Both the position numbers and the translations under genes were made by a program. The notes below the pieces were generated by a model. That model saw only the letters and a list, made by a program, of their open reading frames with translations, was not told the origin of the DNA and did not search any database. Below, one piece after another: positions 26,445-35,227 of a stretch of DNA of 64,000 nucleotides. The stretch's first letter is position 1. The number at the start of each line of letters is the position of its first letter. Origin of the DNA: an uncultured Alphaproteobacteria bacterium (lineage in GTDB: Bacteria > Pseudomonadota > Alphaproteobacteria > Rhodobacterales > Rhodobacteraceae); the NCBI GenBank assembly GCA_902537215.1, contig CACBAM010000004.1, forward strand, positions 116,714-180,713, given 5' to 3'.

Positions 26445-26657
26445 ATGATTAGGCAGATTTATATTTTTATTTATGAACTGTACAGATTTTTCAGTTTCAT
26501 TTATCAAATTTTTACATTTTTATTTGAAGTTATAGACAAGATAGTTGAAGCCGTGATGACAAGAACAATTTATCGTCTAACTGATAGCCAAAAATATGTG
26601 ATGGTTCATATTTTAATTATTGTTGGCTTAGCCTTGGTCAATGGGTATAACCCTTAA
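26445..26657 (+). CDS. small hydrophobic protein, unknown function
   Basis: A 70-residue protein rich in Phe and Ile, with two hydrophobic stretches (about 5-35 and 52-66) around a charged centre, VIDKIVEAVMTRTIYRLTDSQ. It is probably membrane-associated. It resembles the remnant at 25639-25821, so the gene was duplicated locally. It follows the HD-domain gene by 13 bases and may be cotranscribed. No family was recognised. Confidence 0.5.
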   Translation: MIRQIYIFIYELYRFFSFIYQIFTFLFEVIDKIVEAVMTRTIYRLTDSQKYVMVHILIIVGLALVNGYNP

Positions 26658-26752
26658 CTTATATTCATTCATTGGCTTGCTAATTGGCGAATAACGTATT
26701 TGCCCCTGCACTTTAATATCACTAGATAATATGCGGAGTCCCAAATACTAAA

Positions 26753-26791
26753 GTGGGGGTGCCCCGGGGGTATCGTATTAGAGGGTCCCTC
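26753..26791. repeat. GC-rich palindromic block
   Basis: GGGGGTGCCCCGGGGG (26755-26770) contains the self-complementary CCCCGGGG, and GAGGGTCCCTC (26781-26791) is an 11-base palindrome. The block is strikingly GC-rich against its AT-rich surroundings. It lies behind the stop of the minus-strand gene 26804-27055 and could act as its terminator, although no T-run follows. Confidence 0.5.
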
Positions 26792-26803
26792 AGCCACTTC
26801 TCT

Positions 26804-27055
26804 CTAATGATTAACTGAATATAATTGTTTTTTATCCTTAAAACCTAAAGCTACATCTTTTTCAGTATGGTACTTATCATAGGTATGCTTCATGGCTTTC
26901 AGAGACTCGAGAGGAATATCAGGACCATGTTCCTTCATTAATGCTTTTACGCCCCTTTCAATTTGCGACCATTGTGTTTGAGACAAATTTTCAAGCGGCC
27001 CGTATACTTCTTTCAACAACGCATAGGTTTTATTCAATTGCGAATTTTGTGACAC
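26804..27055 (-). CDS. conserved-looking small helical protein, unknown function
   Basis: An 83-residue, mostly helical, charged protein. The start is GTG 27055, supported by AGGAGA 6 bases upstream, which makes this a real gene rather than a chance frame. The centre, WSQIERGVKALMKEHG..IPLESLKAMKHTYDKYH, has no recognised motif. No signal peptide. It is the only minus-strand gene between the cyclase and the tRNA. Confidence 0.6.
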   Translation of the reverse strand: MSQNSQLNKTYALLKEVYGPLENLSQTQWSQIERGVKALMKEHGPDIPLESLKAMKHTYDKYHTEKDVALGFKDKKQLYSVNH

Positions 27056-27345
27056 AGTGATCTCCTATTTAAAACTAAATGTTAGCAAAAGTGAGAGGTA
27101 ACTTAAAGTCGCCTCTTTCAGCCTTATCAGTCCTCGTTTAGATTAGCAACTAGCGTAAGCTCACTCGCAATTTAATTTATTTCTTTAAGATATTACCTAC
27201 TGTTTATAAGATTGCATCGAGTAAAAAATAAAAAAACATTTACTAGTATTCATATTACTTGATAGAGAGTTGAGTCCAAAATAAGAACAGAGGGATACCC
27301 CTGGAGTGTGCAATGCTATGGCAGAATTCTGATCAAAAGGATCTA

Positions 27346-27360
27346 ATGTAAATTTTACAT
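27346..27360. promoter_or_regulatory. palindrome upstream of the protease gene
   Basis: ATGTAAATTTTACAT is a perfect 7-base inverted repeat around a single T, ending 63 bases before the protease start. The size and symmetry fit a repressor or activator site; the binding protein is unknown. Confidence 0.35.
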
Positions 27361-27423
27361 TGGCAAAATAAATGGATACGATCATTAAATCCAGGTTTAG
27401 CTTACACGCGGAGAAACATAACA

Positions 27424-28425
27424 ATGCCCTTTAAAAGAATCTTTATAAACACTGTTTTTTTATTTTTCATGCTTGTAAACCCAACATTTGCTTTAAACGT
27501 TAAATCAACTTTTGAAAATACTAGACCCTCTGTCGTCTTAATTATTGCTTACGATGAACAAAACCAACCTACGGGTATTGGGTCTGGCTTTTTCTTTGGG
27601 GACTCCAATACCATTGCAACGAATTTTCATGTAATAGCCAATGCGAAAAAACTAATGATTAAATTAAGTGATGGAGAAGTGGGATCAATAAATAATATTT
27701 TAGGTTTAGACAGAAAGAATGACCTTGCGCTTCTCAAGTCAAGTATTGCTGGCAATCCCCTAACTCCCTCAAAAACGTCACCTTCTATCGGAGAGAGTAT
27801 TATTGCTATCGGTAATCCTAAGGGCTTAGAGGGAACTGTTTCCACTGGTATTGTTAGCGGTATACGTACTGTTGAGGGTTCACAATATTTTCAAATAACA
27901 GCACCTATTTCGCCAGGCAGCAGCGGAGGTCCAATTATAAATGAAGATGGGAATGTTATAGGAGTCGCGACGTCATATTTAGACGGAACGCAGAATTTGA
28001 ATTTTTCCATGCCAATTGCATACGTCTCTAAGCTCTATTTTGACAAAGAACCTCAACCAATATCAGCTGCCGAGGGAAATACCGGCGATAGCAAAGACCC
28101 AATTAAAGGTAATGTAGAGATTACTTTCCCAGAGTGGGGATATAGCGGCCTTGACGAGAGAAAATTATCACTAACCATTGTGAACAACTCTAGTTATTCC
28201 ATTAAAAATGTTAAGGTGTTAGTTAAGTATTATAATAATGATCGCAAGGTTGCTATACATCATAGCCTATTCAAATTCTCGGAACTTGTTCCTCCAAATC
28301 TATCCCTGAGAACATCAAAAATGGTAAAAAGTGCTTCAGGTAACAGATGGGACATGGATTTTAGAATTCTTGATTACGACATTATTGATAACGAGAACTC
28401 AGGAAAGTTACTTACTTTTGATTAA
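27424..28425 (+). CDS. exported trypsin-like serine protease (HtrA-type catalytic domain)
   Basis: A 333-residue protein with a signal peptide (about 1-23, ending NPTFA). The chymotrypsin-fold triad is complete: His69 (NFHV), Asp100 (RKNDLALLK) and Ser167 (PGSSGGP). It acts in the periplasm. Unlike DegP/DegS it has no PDZ domain; residues about 225-333 form a beta-rich C-terminal domain (VEITFPEWGYSGLDERKLSLTIVNNS). The DNA ahead holds a 15-base palindrome. It is the last gene before the intact tRNA-Thr. Confidence 0.85.
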   Translation: MPFKRIFINTVFLFFMLVNPTFALNVKSTFENTRPSVVLIIAYDEQNQPTGIGSGFFFGDSNTIATNFHVIANAKKLMIKLSDGEVGSINNILGLDRKNDLALLKSSIAGNPLTPSKTSPSIGESIIAIGNPKGLEGTVSTGIVSGIRTVEGSQYFQITAPISPGSSGGPIINEDGNVIGVATSYLDGTQNLNFSMPIAYVSKLYFDKEPQPISAAEGNTGDSKDPIKGNVEITFPEWGYSGLDERKLSLTIVNNSSYSIKNVKVLVKYYNNDRKVAIHHSLFKFSELVPPNLSLRTSKMVKSASGNRWDMDFRILDYDIIDNENSGKLLTFD

Positions 28426-28550
28426 AATACAATACCGTTTCTTGATCTAACAAAGCCATTTAGGATAATACTTCTGTGCCACCAGAGTGTCACCAGAAAC
28501 CCAATTCTGTTAGGCCTTTCGTTCAATTATTTTCTAAGTGATTGATATTG

Positions 28551-28626
28551 TGGTGCCCCCAGAGAGACTCGAACTCCCGACCCACTGATTACAAATCAGT
28601 TGCTCTACCAGCTGAGCTATAGAGGC
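28551..28626 (-). tRNA. tRNA-Thr (anticodon TGT)
   Basis: A full 76-base cloverleaf on the minus strand. The acceptor GCCTCTA pairs with TGGGGGC, the CCA end is encoded, the D-arm AGCTCAGCTGGTAGAGC is normal, and the anticodon loop TTTGTAA sits on the stem CTGAT/ATCAG; T-loop TTCGAGT. The decayed copies at 18370 and 22610 are in the same orientation and lie on its 3' side. thrS is 2.3 kb away. Confidence 0.95.
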
Positions 28627-28728
28627 ACGTCATGAACCTAGAAACATTTTTGTATTTTTGCAATAAATTTTTGTTATTAAAATCTATTTGTATATTTTTT
28701 ACAAATTGTCAGGTAATACATTTCTATA

Positions 28729-28953
28729 ATGTCTTTGATTTTAGTTAGTTTGGGCGTTCTAATATGTTTTTTCGGTCTAACAGGATTTGCTGTGGTCATA
28801 TATTTTGGTTTTCAAGCTCGTAAGCGGACCAAGATAAATGACAAAGACGGCAAAAAAACTAACTTGGAAATACTAATAATAGTAAATTATCTTTCTATAT
28901 GTTTGTCGGCATTCGGCCTAATTGTCGTAATAGTAGGGATGCTCTTAAGCTAA
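28729..28953 (+). CDS. small membrane protein with two transmembrane segments
   Basis: A 74-residue protein with transmembrane helices at about 3-28 and 48-73 and a positively charged cytoplasmic loop (RKRTKINDKDGKK) between them. The last 9 bases overlap the convergent hydrolase gene. The ATG is preceded only by weak AT-rich sequence. Function unknown. Confidence 0.5.
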   Translation: MSLILVSLGVLICFFGLTGFAVVIYFGFQARKRTKINDKDGKKTNLEILIIVNYLSICLSAFGLIVVIVGMLLS

Positions 28954-29709
28954 GCGCACCCGCTCTATGGTTTCTTTGATCAATTCAAGGCATTCAGGTG
29001 TTGAGAACCTATGATCTATGCCTTTAATAATTTGAAGTTGCACATCAATACTACTTAGGCTCTCTAATGTGTTAATACTCGTAGTAAGAGGTACATCTTC
29101 ATCGAGAGATCCATGAAAAAGTCTTACTGGGCAGTCAACACCTAGTTTCTTTGTTAATATTAAGTGTTGGTTTCCATCTTCTATTAATTTTTGAGTAATC
29201 ACTAGGGGTTGTTCAAAATATTCGGAGTCAAAAGAAAGCTTGCCAGTAGTTTCAAGCTCTCGTTTTTGAGCTTCGGTAAGATTATTGCTAGCATACTTGG
29301 CGGTAAAGTCAGGAGCAGCCGCAATGCCAATTATGCCTGCAACCTTTTTAGGGTATAGCTTTGCAAATAATAGCGCTATCCATCCCCCGAGCGAAGATCC
29401 AACCAAAATCTGAGGACCCGACGTAAGAGACAGAATAATACTTTTGGTATCTTCAAGCCAGTCTGAAATTGATGCTTCTTCAAAAATTCCTGACGAAGCC
29501 CCATGACCTCTATAGTCAAACCTTAAAAAGTCTCTTTTATTTTTTTCTGCCCATCGAGATAAAAAAATGGCTTTAGTTCCTTCTTTATCCGACTTCAACC
29601 CACTCAAAAATACAACACCTGGTAAATTTTTTATTTTTTTATCACCATTAACTTGTGAAAAAGCCAGTTTTTGTCCATCATCTGTCTTATGAAAGTTTGT
29701 TTCAAACAT
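28945..29709 (-). CDS. alpha/beta hydrolase
   Basis: A 254-residue serine hydrolase. The nucleophile elbow is VGSSLGGW, an HGSLDEDVP segment supplies the acid and GIDHRFS the histidine. The RFDYRGHGASSG loop is typical of carboxylesterase or acyl-protein-thioesterase-like family members. No signal peptide. Divergent from the glycosyltransferase at 29761. Substrate unknown. Confidence 0.82.
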   Translation of the reverse strand: MFETNFHKTDDGQKLAFSQVNGDKKIKNLPGVVFLSGLKSDKEGTKAIFLSRWAEKNKRDFLRFDYRGHGASSGIFEEASISDWLEDTKSIILSLTSGPQILVGSSLGGWIALLFAKLYPKKVAGIIGIAAAPDFTAKYASNNLTEAQKRELETTGKLSFDSEYFEQPLVITQKLIEDGNQHLILTKKLGVDCPVRLFHGSLDEDVPLTTSINTLESLSSIDVQLQIIKGIDHRFSTPECLELIKETIERVRLA

Positions 29710-29760
29710 ATTCCCGCTCTATCTTTTTACTTAGACCTTTGACAAGACAATTACACAGAC

Positions 29761-30912
29761 ATGAACATACTTCAACTTTTAACTAGCCTAAATGATGTCA
29801 TTTCAGTTAGAGCTATTGCGGCTTACTCTAAAATATTGAAAGATAACGGATACAGTTCATATGTATTCGCTCCTCTTGGCAGAGAATTATCATACTTTAA
29901 GCGATGGGGTGCTGAAATTGTCGAACAGAGTACTTCTTCAGAAAATATCAGTTACTCGAAAGCGACTATTAAGAAAATTTGTGAAGTAGTATCGTCAAAA
30001 TCTATTGTTACAATACATGTATACGATTTAGCAGGATATAAAGCCGCTTTGCAGGTTAATAAAACTTGCTCTATAAAAATATTAATGTCTATGCTTTCAA
30101 ATCCATCAGAGCAAACTGTATTGGGCAGGTTAAATAAGACCATATTTGGAGAGTTCATTCCGCAAGCTACCACATTAGTACCCAGCAAAACAATTTATCA
30201 AGAACTTCTAACCAAATATTCTAGAAAAAATATAGGTTTGTTTTATGTACCAGTACCGGTAGATTTAACAATCTATGATGAAAAGAAAATCAGCCAAGAA
30301 AGAACTATTTCTTTGGCAACCCAATGGGGAATGCTTGAGAAGCCCAGACATATAATTTTTGCAAAAGCCTACTTCAATTCAAACAAATGGCAAAATCAGA
30401 TAATTAAGCTATCGGTCGATCTAGATAAACTACCAGAAAATATAAGGCCATATATTGTCGTTCTAAGAAGTAACGTGAATAAGAAACAACTGAATGAGTT
30501 TGAGGGGAAATACCTTAGAAACAGAAATAGTGTATTGTGTATAATGGATCACATAGCTGATTTAGAAGCTTGTCTCAAGCTTTCATCCATTTATCTAGAA
30601 TTAAACCCTCAAAACCAATACTATTCTTTAGATATTTTAAATGCATTGGCTATGGGTAACGCAGTAGTTAGTTGGGAAAACGATGTAAATAAAGAACTTT
30701 TACCTAGGGAATATCATGATTACCTAACTGGAAATGGTGATTTAAAGAAACTTATACAAACTTTGACAAACCTACTTCAAATGAATGCAAAAGAAAGGAA
30801 TTTTACTGGACGAACAAGCCGTAATTATGTATTAAACAACTTCAACATTAAAAATATGGAAGAGCTATTAATTGATGCGTACAGTACTTTATCTTATAGA
30901 AAAGCAAGTTAA
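29761..30912 (+). CDS. glycosyltransferase (GT4/GT-B-like)
   Basis: A 383-residue protein with a GT-B layout: the N-terminus [26 protein letters not shown], a linker, and a C-terminal half with [33 protein letters not shown], where family 4 enzymes have the nucleotide-sugar acid motif. The usual E.....E pair is not clear, so the donor sugar cannot be named. It probably acts in surface glycan assembly. It is followed after 11 bases by thrS, possibly cotranscribed. Confidence 0.65.
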   Translation: MNILQLLTSLNDVISVRAIAAYSKILKDNGYSSYVFAPLGRELSYFKRWGAEIVEQSTSSENISYSKATIKKICEVVSSKSIVTIHVYDLAGYKAALQVNKTCSIKILMSMLSNPSEQTVLGRLNKTIFGEFIPQATTLVPSKTIYQELLTKYSRKNIGLFYVPVPVDLTIYDEKKISQERTISLATQWGMLEKPRHIIFAKAYFNSNKWQNQIIKLSVDLDKLPENIRPYIVVLRSNVNKKQLNEFEGKYLRNRNSVLCIMDHIADLEACLKLSSIYLELNPQNQYYSLDILNALAMGNAVVSWENDVNKELLPREYHDYLTGNGDLKKLIQTLTNLLQMNAKERNFTGRTSRNYVLNNFNIKNMEELLIDAYSTLSYRKAS

Positions 30913-30923
30913 AGAAGCATAGA

Positions 30924-32900
30924 GTGAGTTTAAATCTGACCGAAGACAATAAAATAGCTGTTGAACTGTCTGACGGTTCCTCAAGAAGGTATCCCACTGG
31001 CATAACAGGGTTTGAAATCGCAAAAGACCTATCAACATCTCTTGCAAAGAAGTCGATAGCATGCACTGTTAATGGTAATTTGACTGACCTGTCGACAAAG
31101 CTTACAACTGATTGCTCCCTTACAATACATACTCCTAAAGACACAGAAATAGCGCTTGAATTAATTCGACATGATTGTGCCCATATCTTAGCCAGGGCCG
31201 TTCAAGAAATATGGCCAGATGTGAAAGTGACTATAGGTCCAGTAATTCAAGATGGCTTCTTCTATGATTTTGATAAAGAAGAGCCCTTTTCTGAAAATGA
31301 TATAGACAAAATTGAAACTCTAATGAGGTCAATCATTGAGAAGAAAGATACTGTAAAAAAAGAGACCTGGGATCGTGAGCGAGCCTTGAATTTTTATAAA
31401 GAAAAAAATGAACCTTACAAGGTTGAACTGATTCACGATATTCCAGTTAGTGAAGATATAAGAATGTACTGGCATGGAGATTGGCAAGACCTCTGCCGGG
31501 GGCCTCACTTAATGCACACAGGCCAAGTGCCTGCGGACTCTTTTAAACTTACCAGAGTTGCAGGTGCGTACTGGAAGGGTAATAGTAAAAATAAAATGCT
31601 TCAGCGAATTTATGGAGTAGCTTTTAGAAGTAAAGAGGAATTAAAGCAATATTTTTTCAGACTAGAAGAAGCCGAAAGACGAGACCATAGAAAACTCGGA
31701 AAAAATATGGAGTTATTTCACCTACAAGAAGAGGCTACTGGAAGTATTTTTTGGCATCCAAACGGTTGGAAGCTATACTCCACATTACAAGAATATATGA
31801 GAAGAAAACTTGAAAATAATGGATACTTGGAGGTAAAAACACCTCAAATTGTAGACAGAAGCCTTTGGGAAAAATCAGGGCATTGGGATAAATTTAGGGA
31901 AAATATGTTTATTGTTGAGGTAGATGAGCAGGAAAAAGGACCAAGAATAAACGCACTAAAGCCAATGAACTGTCCTTGTCATGTTCAAATTTATAATCAG
32001 GGTATAAAATCATATAGGGATCTGCCCTTAAGAATGGCTGAATTTGGAGCTTGCCACCGGAATGAGCCATCTGGTGCATTACACGGTCTTATGAGGGTAA
32101 GAGCTTTTTTGCAAGATGATGCCCACATCTTTTGTACTGAACAGCAAATAGAAAGTGAGACAAAAAAATTTATAGACCTTTTATCGGGCGTTTATAAAGA
32201 ACTGGGATTTACTGAGTTTAAAATAAAATTTTCAGATAGACCAGAGAATCGAGCTGGTAGCGATAAAGTATGGGAACGCGCTGAACAGGCCTTAAAAAGT
32301 GCAACCAAAATGGCCGGCTATGACTTTTTGATAAATAAAGGCGAAGGCGCTTTTTATGGACCAAAGTTAGAATTTGTATTGACAGATGCGTTGGGCCGAG
32401 ATTGGCAATGTGGAACCTTACAGGTCGATTTTGTTTTACCGGAACGATTGGGGTCTGTTTATATAAGCAATATTGGTGAAAAGCAAGTCCCCGTTATGTT
32501 ACACAGAGCGATACTTGGATCCTTTGAGAGATTTATTGGAATTTTACTTGAGAATACAGCAGGTAGACTTCCGCTCTGGCTTGCCCCAACACAAATTGTC
32601 ATTGCATCAATAACAACAAATGTGGGCGACTACATTGATGAAGTAGAGACCTCATTAAAAAAAATGGGATTGAGGTGCAAAGTGGACGATAGAAACGAAA
32701 AAATCAATTATAAAGTAAGAGAGCATTCTATTTCAAAAATCCCTGTAATTGCTGTCGTGGGTGAGAAAGAAGTCAAAAGTCGATCTCTAAATGTACGGCG
32801 ACTTGGAATAAAAGAATCACAAACAATTGCTTTGGATGATGCTATTAGAGAACTGTCAATGGAAGCAACGCCGCCGGATCTAAAACTAAAAAAAACATAG
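30924..32900 (+). CDS. thrS: threonyl-tRNA synthetase
   Basis: A 658-residue class II synthetase. N-terminal TGS domain (about 1-63), editing domain with [11 protein letters not shown], catalytic core, and anticodon-binding C-terminus. Zinc ligands are the Cys in MNCPCH (near 350), the His in DDAHIF and the His in [10 protein letters not shown]. It attaches threonine to tRNA-Thr; one such tRNA is at 28551. The start is GTG with only a weak ribosome binding site. infC follows after 56 bases, the classical thrS-infC order, but rpmI and rplT are not next. Confidence 0.97.
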   Translation: MSLNLTEDNKIAVELSDGSSRRYPTGITGFEIAKDLSTSLAKKSIACTVNGNLTDLSTKLTTDCSLTIHTPKDTEIALELIRHDCAHILARAVQEIWPDVKVTIGPVIQDGFFYDFDKEEPFSENDIDKIETLMRSIIEKKDTVKKETWDRERALNFYKEKNEPYKVELIHDIPVSEDIRMYWHGDWQDLCRGPHLMHTGQVPADSFKLTRVAGAYWKGNSKNKMLQRIYGVAFRSKEELKQYFFRLEEAERRDHRKLGKNMELFHLQEEATGSIFWHPNGWKLYSTLQEYMRRKLENNGYLEVKTPQIVDRSLWEKSGHWDKFRENMFIVEVDEQEKGPRINALKPMNCPCHVQIYNQGIKSYRDLPLRMAEFGACHRNEPSGALHGLMRVRAFLQDDAHIFCTEQQIESETKKFIDLLSGVYKELGFTEFKIKFSDRPENRAGSDKVWERAEQALKSATKMAGYDFLINKGEGAFYGPKLEFVLTDALGRDWQCGTLQVDFVLPERLGSVYISNIGEKQVPVMLHRAILGSFERFIGILLENTAGRLPLWLAPTQIVIASITTNVGDYIDEVETSLKKMGLRCKVDDRNEKINYKVREHSISKIPVIAVVGEKEVKSRSLNVRRLGIKESQTIALDDAIRELSMEATPPDLKLKKT

Positions 32901-32956
32901 TGATAAAGATAACGTTACGAAATAAATCAAATTAATTTAAGAAAAAGGAGCATGAA

Positions 32957-33502
32957 ATCGTAAGAAGAAATCAGGAAATAACCTCGGGACAAAAGGAAGT
33001 CGCGGCTCGAGTTAACGCATCTATTATATGTAAAGAGGTTCGTTTAATCGATGCTGAAGGAAATATGGTAGGAATTGTTAGCCCTGAAAAGGCAAACATT
33101 ATGGCCAGCGAGGTAGGCCTTGATCTGGTGGAGATTTCTCCCAATGCCACACCTCCGGTTTGTAAGATTATGGATTTTGGTAAGTTTAAGTATGATCAAC
33201 AAAAAAGAGAAGCAGAAGCAAGAAAGAAGCAAAAAACAATAGAACTTAAGGAAATAAAGTTCCGACCCAATACTGATAAGCATGACTATGAAGTAAAAAT
33301 GCGTTCTGTTACAAAGTTTCTTGAAAATGGGGATAAAGTTAAAATAACACTTAGATTCAGGGGCAGAGAGATGGCCCATCAAGAATTAGGTGCGGAATTA
33401 ATGGAAAGGGTAGCGATAGACACAGCTCACCTTGGTAAACCGGACGTGATTCCAAAAGTTGAGGGGAGGCAAATGGTGATGATAATATATCCCAATACCT
33501 AA
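32957..33502 (+). CDS. infC: translation initiation factor IF-3, rare ATC start codon
   Basis: 181 residues from an ATC at 32957. The conserved N-terminal domain ([23 protein letters not shown]) extends well upstream of the first ATG at 33065, and the frame is open to the ATC, which has AAGGAG 6 bases before it. No ATG, GTG or TTG lies between. E. coli infC uses ATT for autogenous control by IF-3 start-codon discrimination, so the same control is likely. The [19 protein letters not shown] linker and C-terminal domain are complete. Confidence 0.95.
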   Translation: MVRRNQEITSGQKEVAARVNASIICKEVRLIDAEGNMVGIVSPEKANIMASEVGLDLVEISPNATPPVCKIMDFGKFKYDQQKREAEARKKQKTIELKEIKFRPNTDKHDYEVKMRSVTKFLENGDKVKITLRFRGREMAHQELGAELMERVAIDTAHLGKPDVIPKVEGRQMVMIIYPNT

Positions 33503-33536
33503 ATTCAGTGTTTTATTTGTGTAAATAGGAATAGAC

Positions 33537-34382
33537 ATGCTCCGTCAACTTCTCGAGATAATACCCTTCTATTTACTTATCACATTTTTAAAACTCTTGC
33601 CTTTTGAAAAAAGGGTGTATTGGGGAGGACGTATTTGTAAAACCGTACTTCCCTGGGTCAGAAAATTCCATAAAAGAGTCGATACAAACTTAAGGTTAGT
33701 TTATCCAAATATGTCCCATCAAAAACGAAAAGAGTTTATTAAAGAGAACTCTAAAATGATTGGTGAGAGTTTCATAGAACTTATGTTTAATAGGGAATTT
33801 CAGAGGTTGAAAAATAAAATAGTATATAAAAAAAAAGAGTTAACCCCTCTTATTGAGGCAAGAAAAGTTAATCGGCCAATAATAGTTGTGTCTGGGCATA
33901 TTGGATCTTGGGAAGCAGTAAGAGCCGTATTAAACAAGTATAGGCTTACATCAGGTGCTATTTATCAGCGAAATAGAAATATTTTTTACGAGCGACTTCA
34001 CTTAAGCGCTATCAGAGAAGGAGGTGAACCCATACTTGAAGTAGGGACATCCGGGACAAGACAAATGATTTCTTTAATTAAGTCTGGAGGGGTGATAGCT
34101 CTAATGATTGATCAGGCGGTCAAAGAGGGAAAATATTTTCAATTTCTAGGAAGGCCTGCTAAAACTTCTACTGCAATAGCTGAAATATCCTTAAAATACA
34201 ATGCGCTTTTAGTACCAGCTTACGGCATTAGAGGACATGACCGCAAAATTTGCGTTACTTTCGATAAACCAATAGAGTTGGTTACTGTAAGTTCGATTAC
34301 TAAAAAGATGAACGTAAGTCTAGAGAAGAGAGTTAAAAAATATCCCACCCAATGGTATTGGCCACATAGACGTTGGAAGTAA
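33537..34382 (+). CDS. LpxL/HtrB-family lipid A acyltransferase
   Basis: A 281-residue inner-membrane acyltransferase with an N-terminal hydrophobic anchor (about 5-22). The catalytic motif HIGSWE places His121 and Glu126 as the HxxxxE pair. It adds a secondary acyl chain to lipid A or a related lipid. It is shorter than E. coli LpxL (about 306). It follows infC by 34 bases. A strong hairpin at 34385 separates it from the lipoprotein gene. Whether it is the first or second late acyltransferase cannot be decided. Confidence 0.88.
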   Translation: MLRQLLEIIPFYLLITFLKLLPFEKRVYWGGRICKTVLPWVRKFHKRVDTNLRLVYPNMSHQKRKEFIKENSKMIGESFIELMFNREFQRLKNKIVYKKKELTPLIEARKVNRPIIVVSGHIGSWEAVRAVLNKYRLTSGAIYQRNRNIFYERLHLSAIREGGEPILEVGTSGTRQMISLIKSGGVIALMIDQAVKEGKYFQFLGRPAKTSTAIAEISLKYNALLVPAYGIRGHDRKICVTFDKPIELVTVSSITKKMNVSLEKRVKKYPTQWYWPHRRWK

Positions 34383-34384
34383 AA

Positions 34385-34416
34385 GGCTCCGAATGAAAAA
34401 TATTAGATTCGGAGCC
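34385..34416. terminator. strong hairpin terminator, probably bidirectional
   Basis: GGCTCCGAAT (34385-34394) pairs perfectly with ATTCGGAGCC (34407-34416) over a 12-base loop. On the minus strand it is followed by TTTT, giving a good terminator for the small lipoprotein gene; it also sits two bases after the acyltransferase stop on the plus strand. Confidence 0.8.
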
Positions 34417-34440
34417 AAATGTCACTTATTGGTAATATAC

Positions 34441-34560
34441 TTAGCTACATCCCCCAGTTTTGGAGCAAGAAACCGCATCTGGTGATACTGTTGGTGCTTC
34501 ACAACCAGCGACAAAAAATCCGCCTAATGCTAGAGCAAAAAGTAAAACATATTTCTTCAT
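34441..34560 (-). CDS. very small lipoprotein (39 residues)
   Basis: The frame starts MKKYVLLFALALGG and has a lipobox FVAGC, so about 19 residues would remain after Cys modification; the mature part contains two further cysteines near the end (CSKTGGCS). GAGGAA lies 7 bases before the ATG and a hairpin with a T-run follows the stop, so this is a credible gene. It is likely attached to the inner or outer membrane. The size class recalls entericidin-like small lipoproteins, but no homology is claimed. Confidence 0.7.
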   Translation of the reverse strand: MKKYVLLFALALGGFFVAGCEAPTVSPDAVSCSKTGGCS

Positions 34561-34723
34561 AACACTATTCCTCAATTCTTATTAATTTAATAAAAGGTAC
34601 CATATATGTGAACAGTCGATCAATCAAAAAACTTATTTAAAAATCCTTATTTTAATTAACTTTTTTTATTTTTGTGGTACTTTGATATCACAAACATTGA
34701 TCAAGAAATAGCTTATTAAAATA

Positions 34724-35206
34724 ATGATTTTTAATTCCTGGAAAAATAGAAAAGCAAATTCTGAAAAAACGAAATCATTACCGAAACAGCCACATCAAGA
34801 AGAGAGTGCTGGCATTTTTTCTGGGAGTGAATTTGATGGTAACTCGTCACCATCATTATTGGGGAAAGAGATAAAAGTTATTGGAAAAATTACTTCGAAA
34901 GGTGCACTTCGATTAGATGGAGTTCTTGAAGGAGAAATAAAGGCATCAAAATTAGTAATTGAGAAATCAGCAAAAGTAGTTGGGTCTGTCACCTCTGAGG
35001 ATTTAGTTATCAGAGGTAGAATAATTGGTCCAGTCTTTGGGAAAAAAGTAAGATTTGGTTCCTCAGCACGAGTAGAGGGAGATACCTTCCACGAGACAAT
35101 CGCTATAGAAGATGGAGCCTACTATGAGGGATCTATTAGAAGATACAGCAGTAATTCTGATACACCAAAAGACTTTATCAAAGATAACCTTGTCAAAAGC
35201 CGTTAA
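34724..35206 (+). CDS. bactofilin (polymer-forming cytoskeletal protein), copy 1
   Basis: 160 residues. The central bactofilin beta-helix (about 44-135) is marked by LLGKEIKVIGKITSKGALRLDGVLEGEIKA and repeating hydrophobic/Gly turns. The charged N-terminal tail (1-40) and the polar C-terminal tail are typical. Bactofilins polymerise without nucleotide and position cell-wall enzymes. It is convergent with the Ig-like repeat protein. A second bactofilin lies at 41052-41417. Confidence 0.9.
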   Translation: MIFNSWKNRKANSEKTKSLPKQPHQEESAGIFSGSEFDGNSSPSLLGKEIKVIGKITSKGALRLDGVLEGEIKASKLVIEKSAKVVGSVTSEDLVIRGRIIGPVFGKKVRFGSSARVEGDTFHETIAIEDGAYYEGSIRRYSSNSDTPKDFIKDNLVKSR

Positions 35207-35227
35207 GGTAATAAATCCTCATATTTA

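Noticed and set aside
27290..27325. Eighth repeat copy (GGAGTGTGCAATG)
   Set aside because: Only the short GGAGTGTGCA part matches; neither the GCAGATGGGG end nor the palindrome is present.
18370..28626. Prophage or integrative conjugative element
   Set aside because: No integrase, capsid, portal, terminase, relaxase or conjugation gene is visible; only the tRNA-Thr scars support past mobility.
33044..33382. 112-codon minus-strand frame
   Set aside because: It lies antisense to conserved IF-3 sequence and has no supporting start context.
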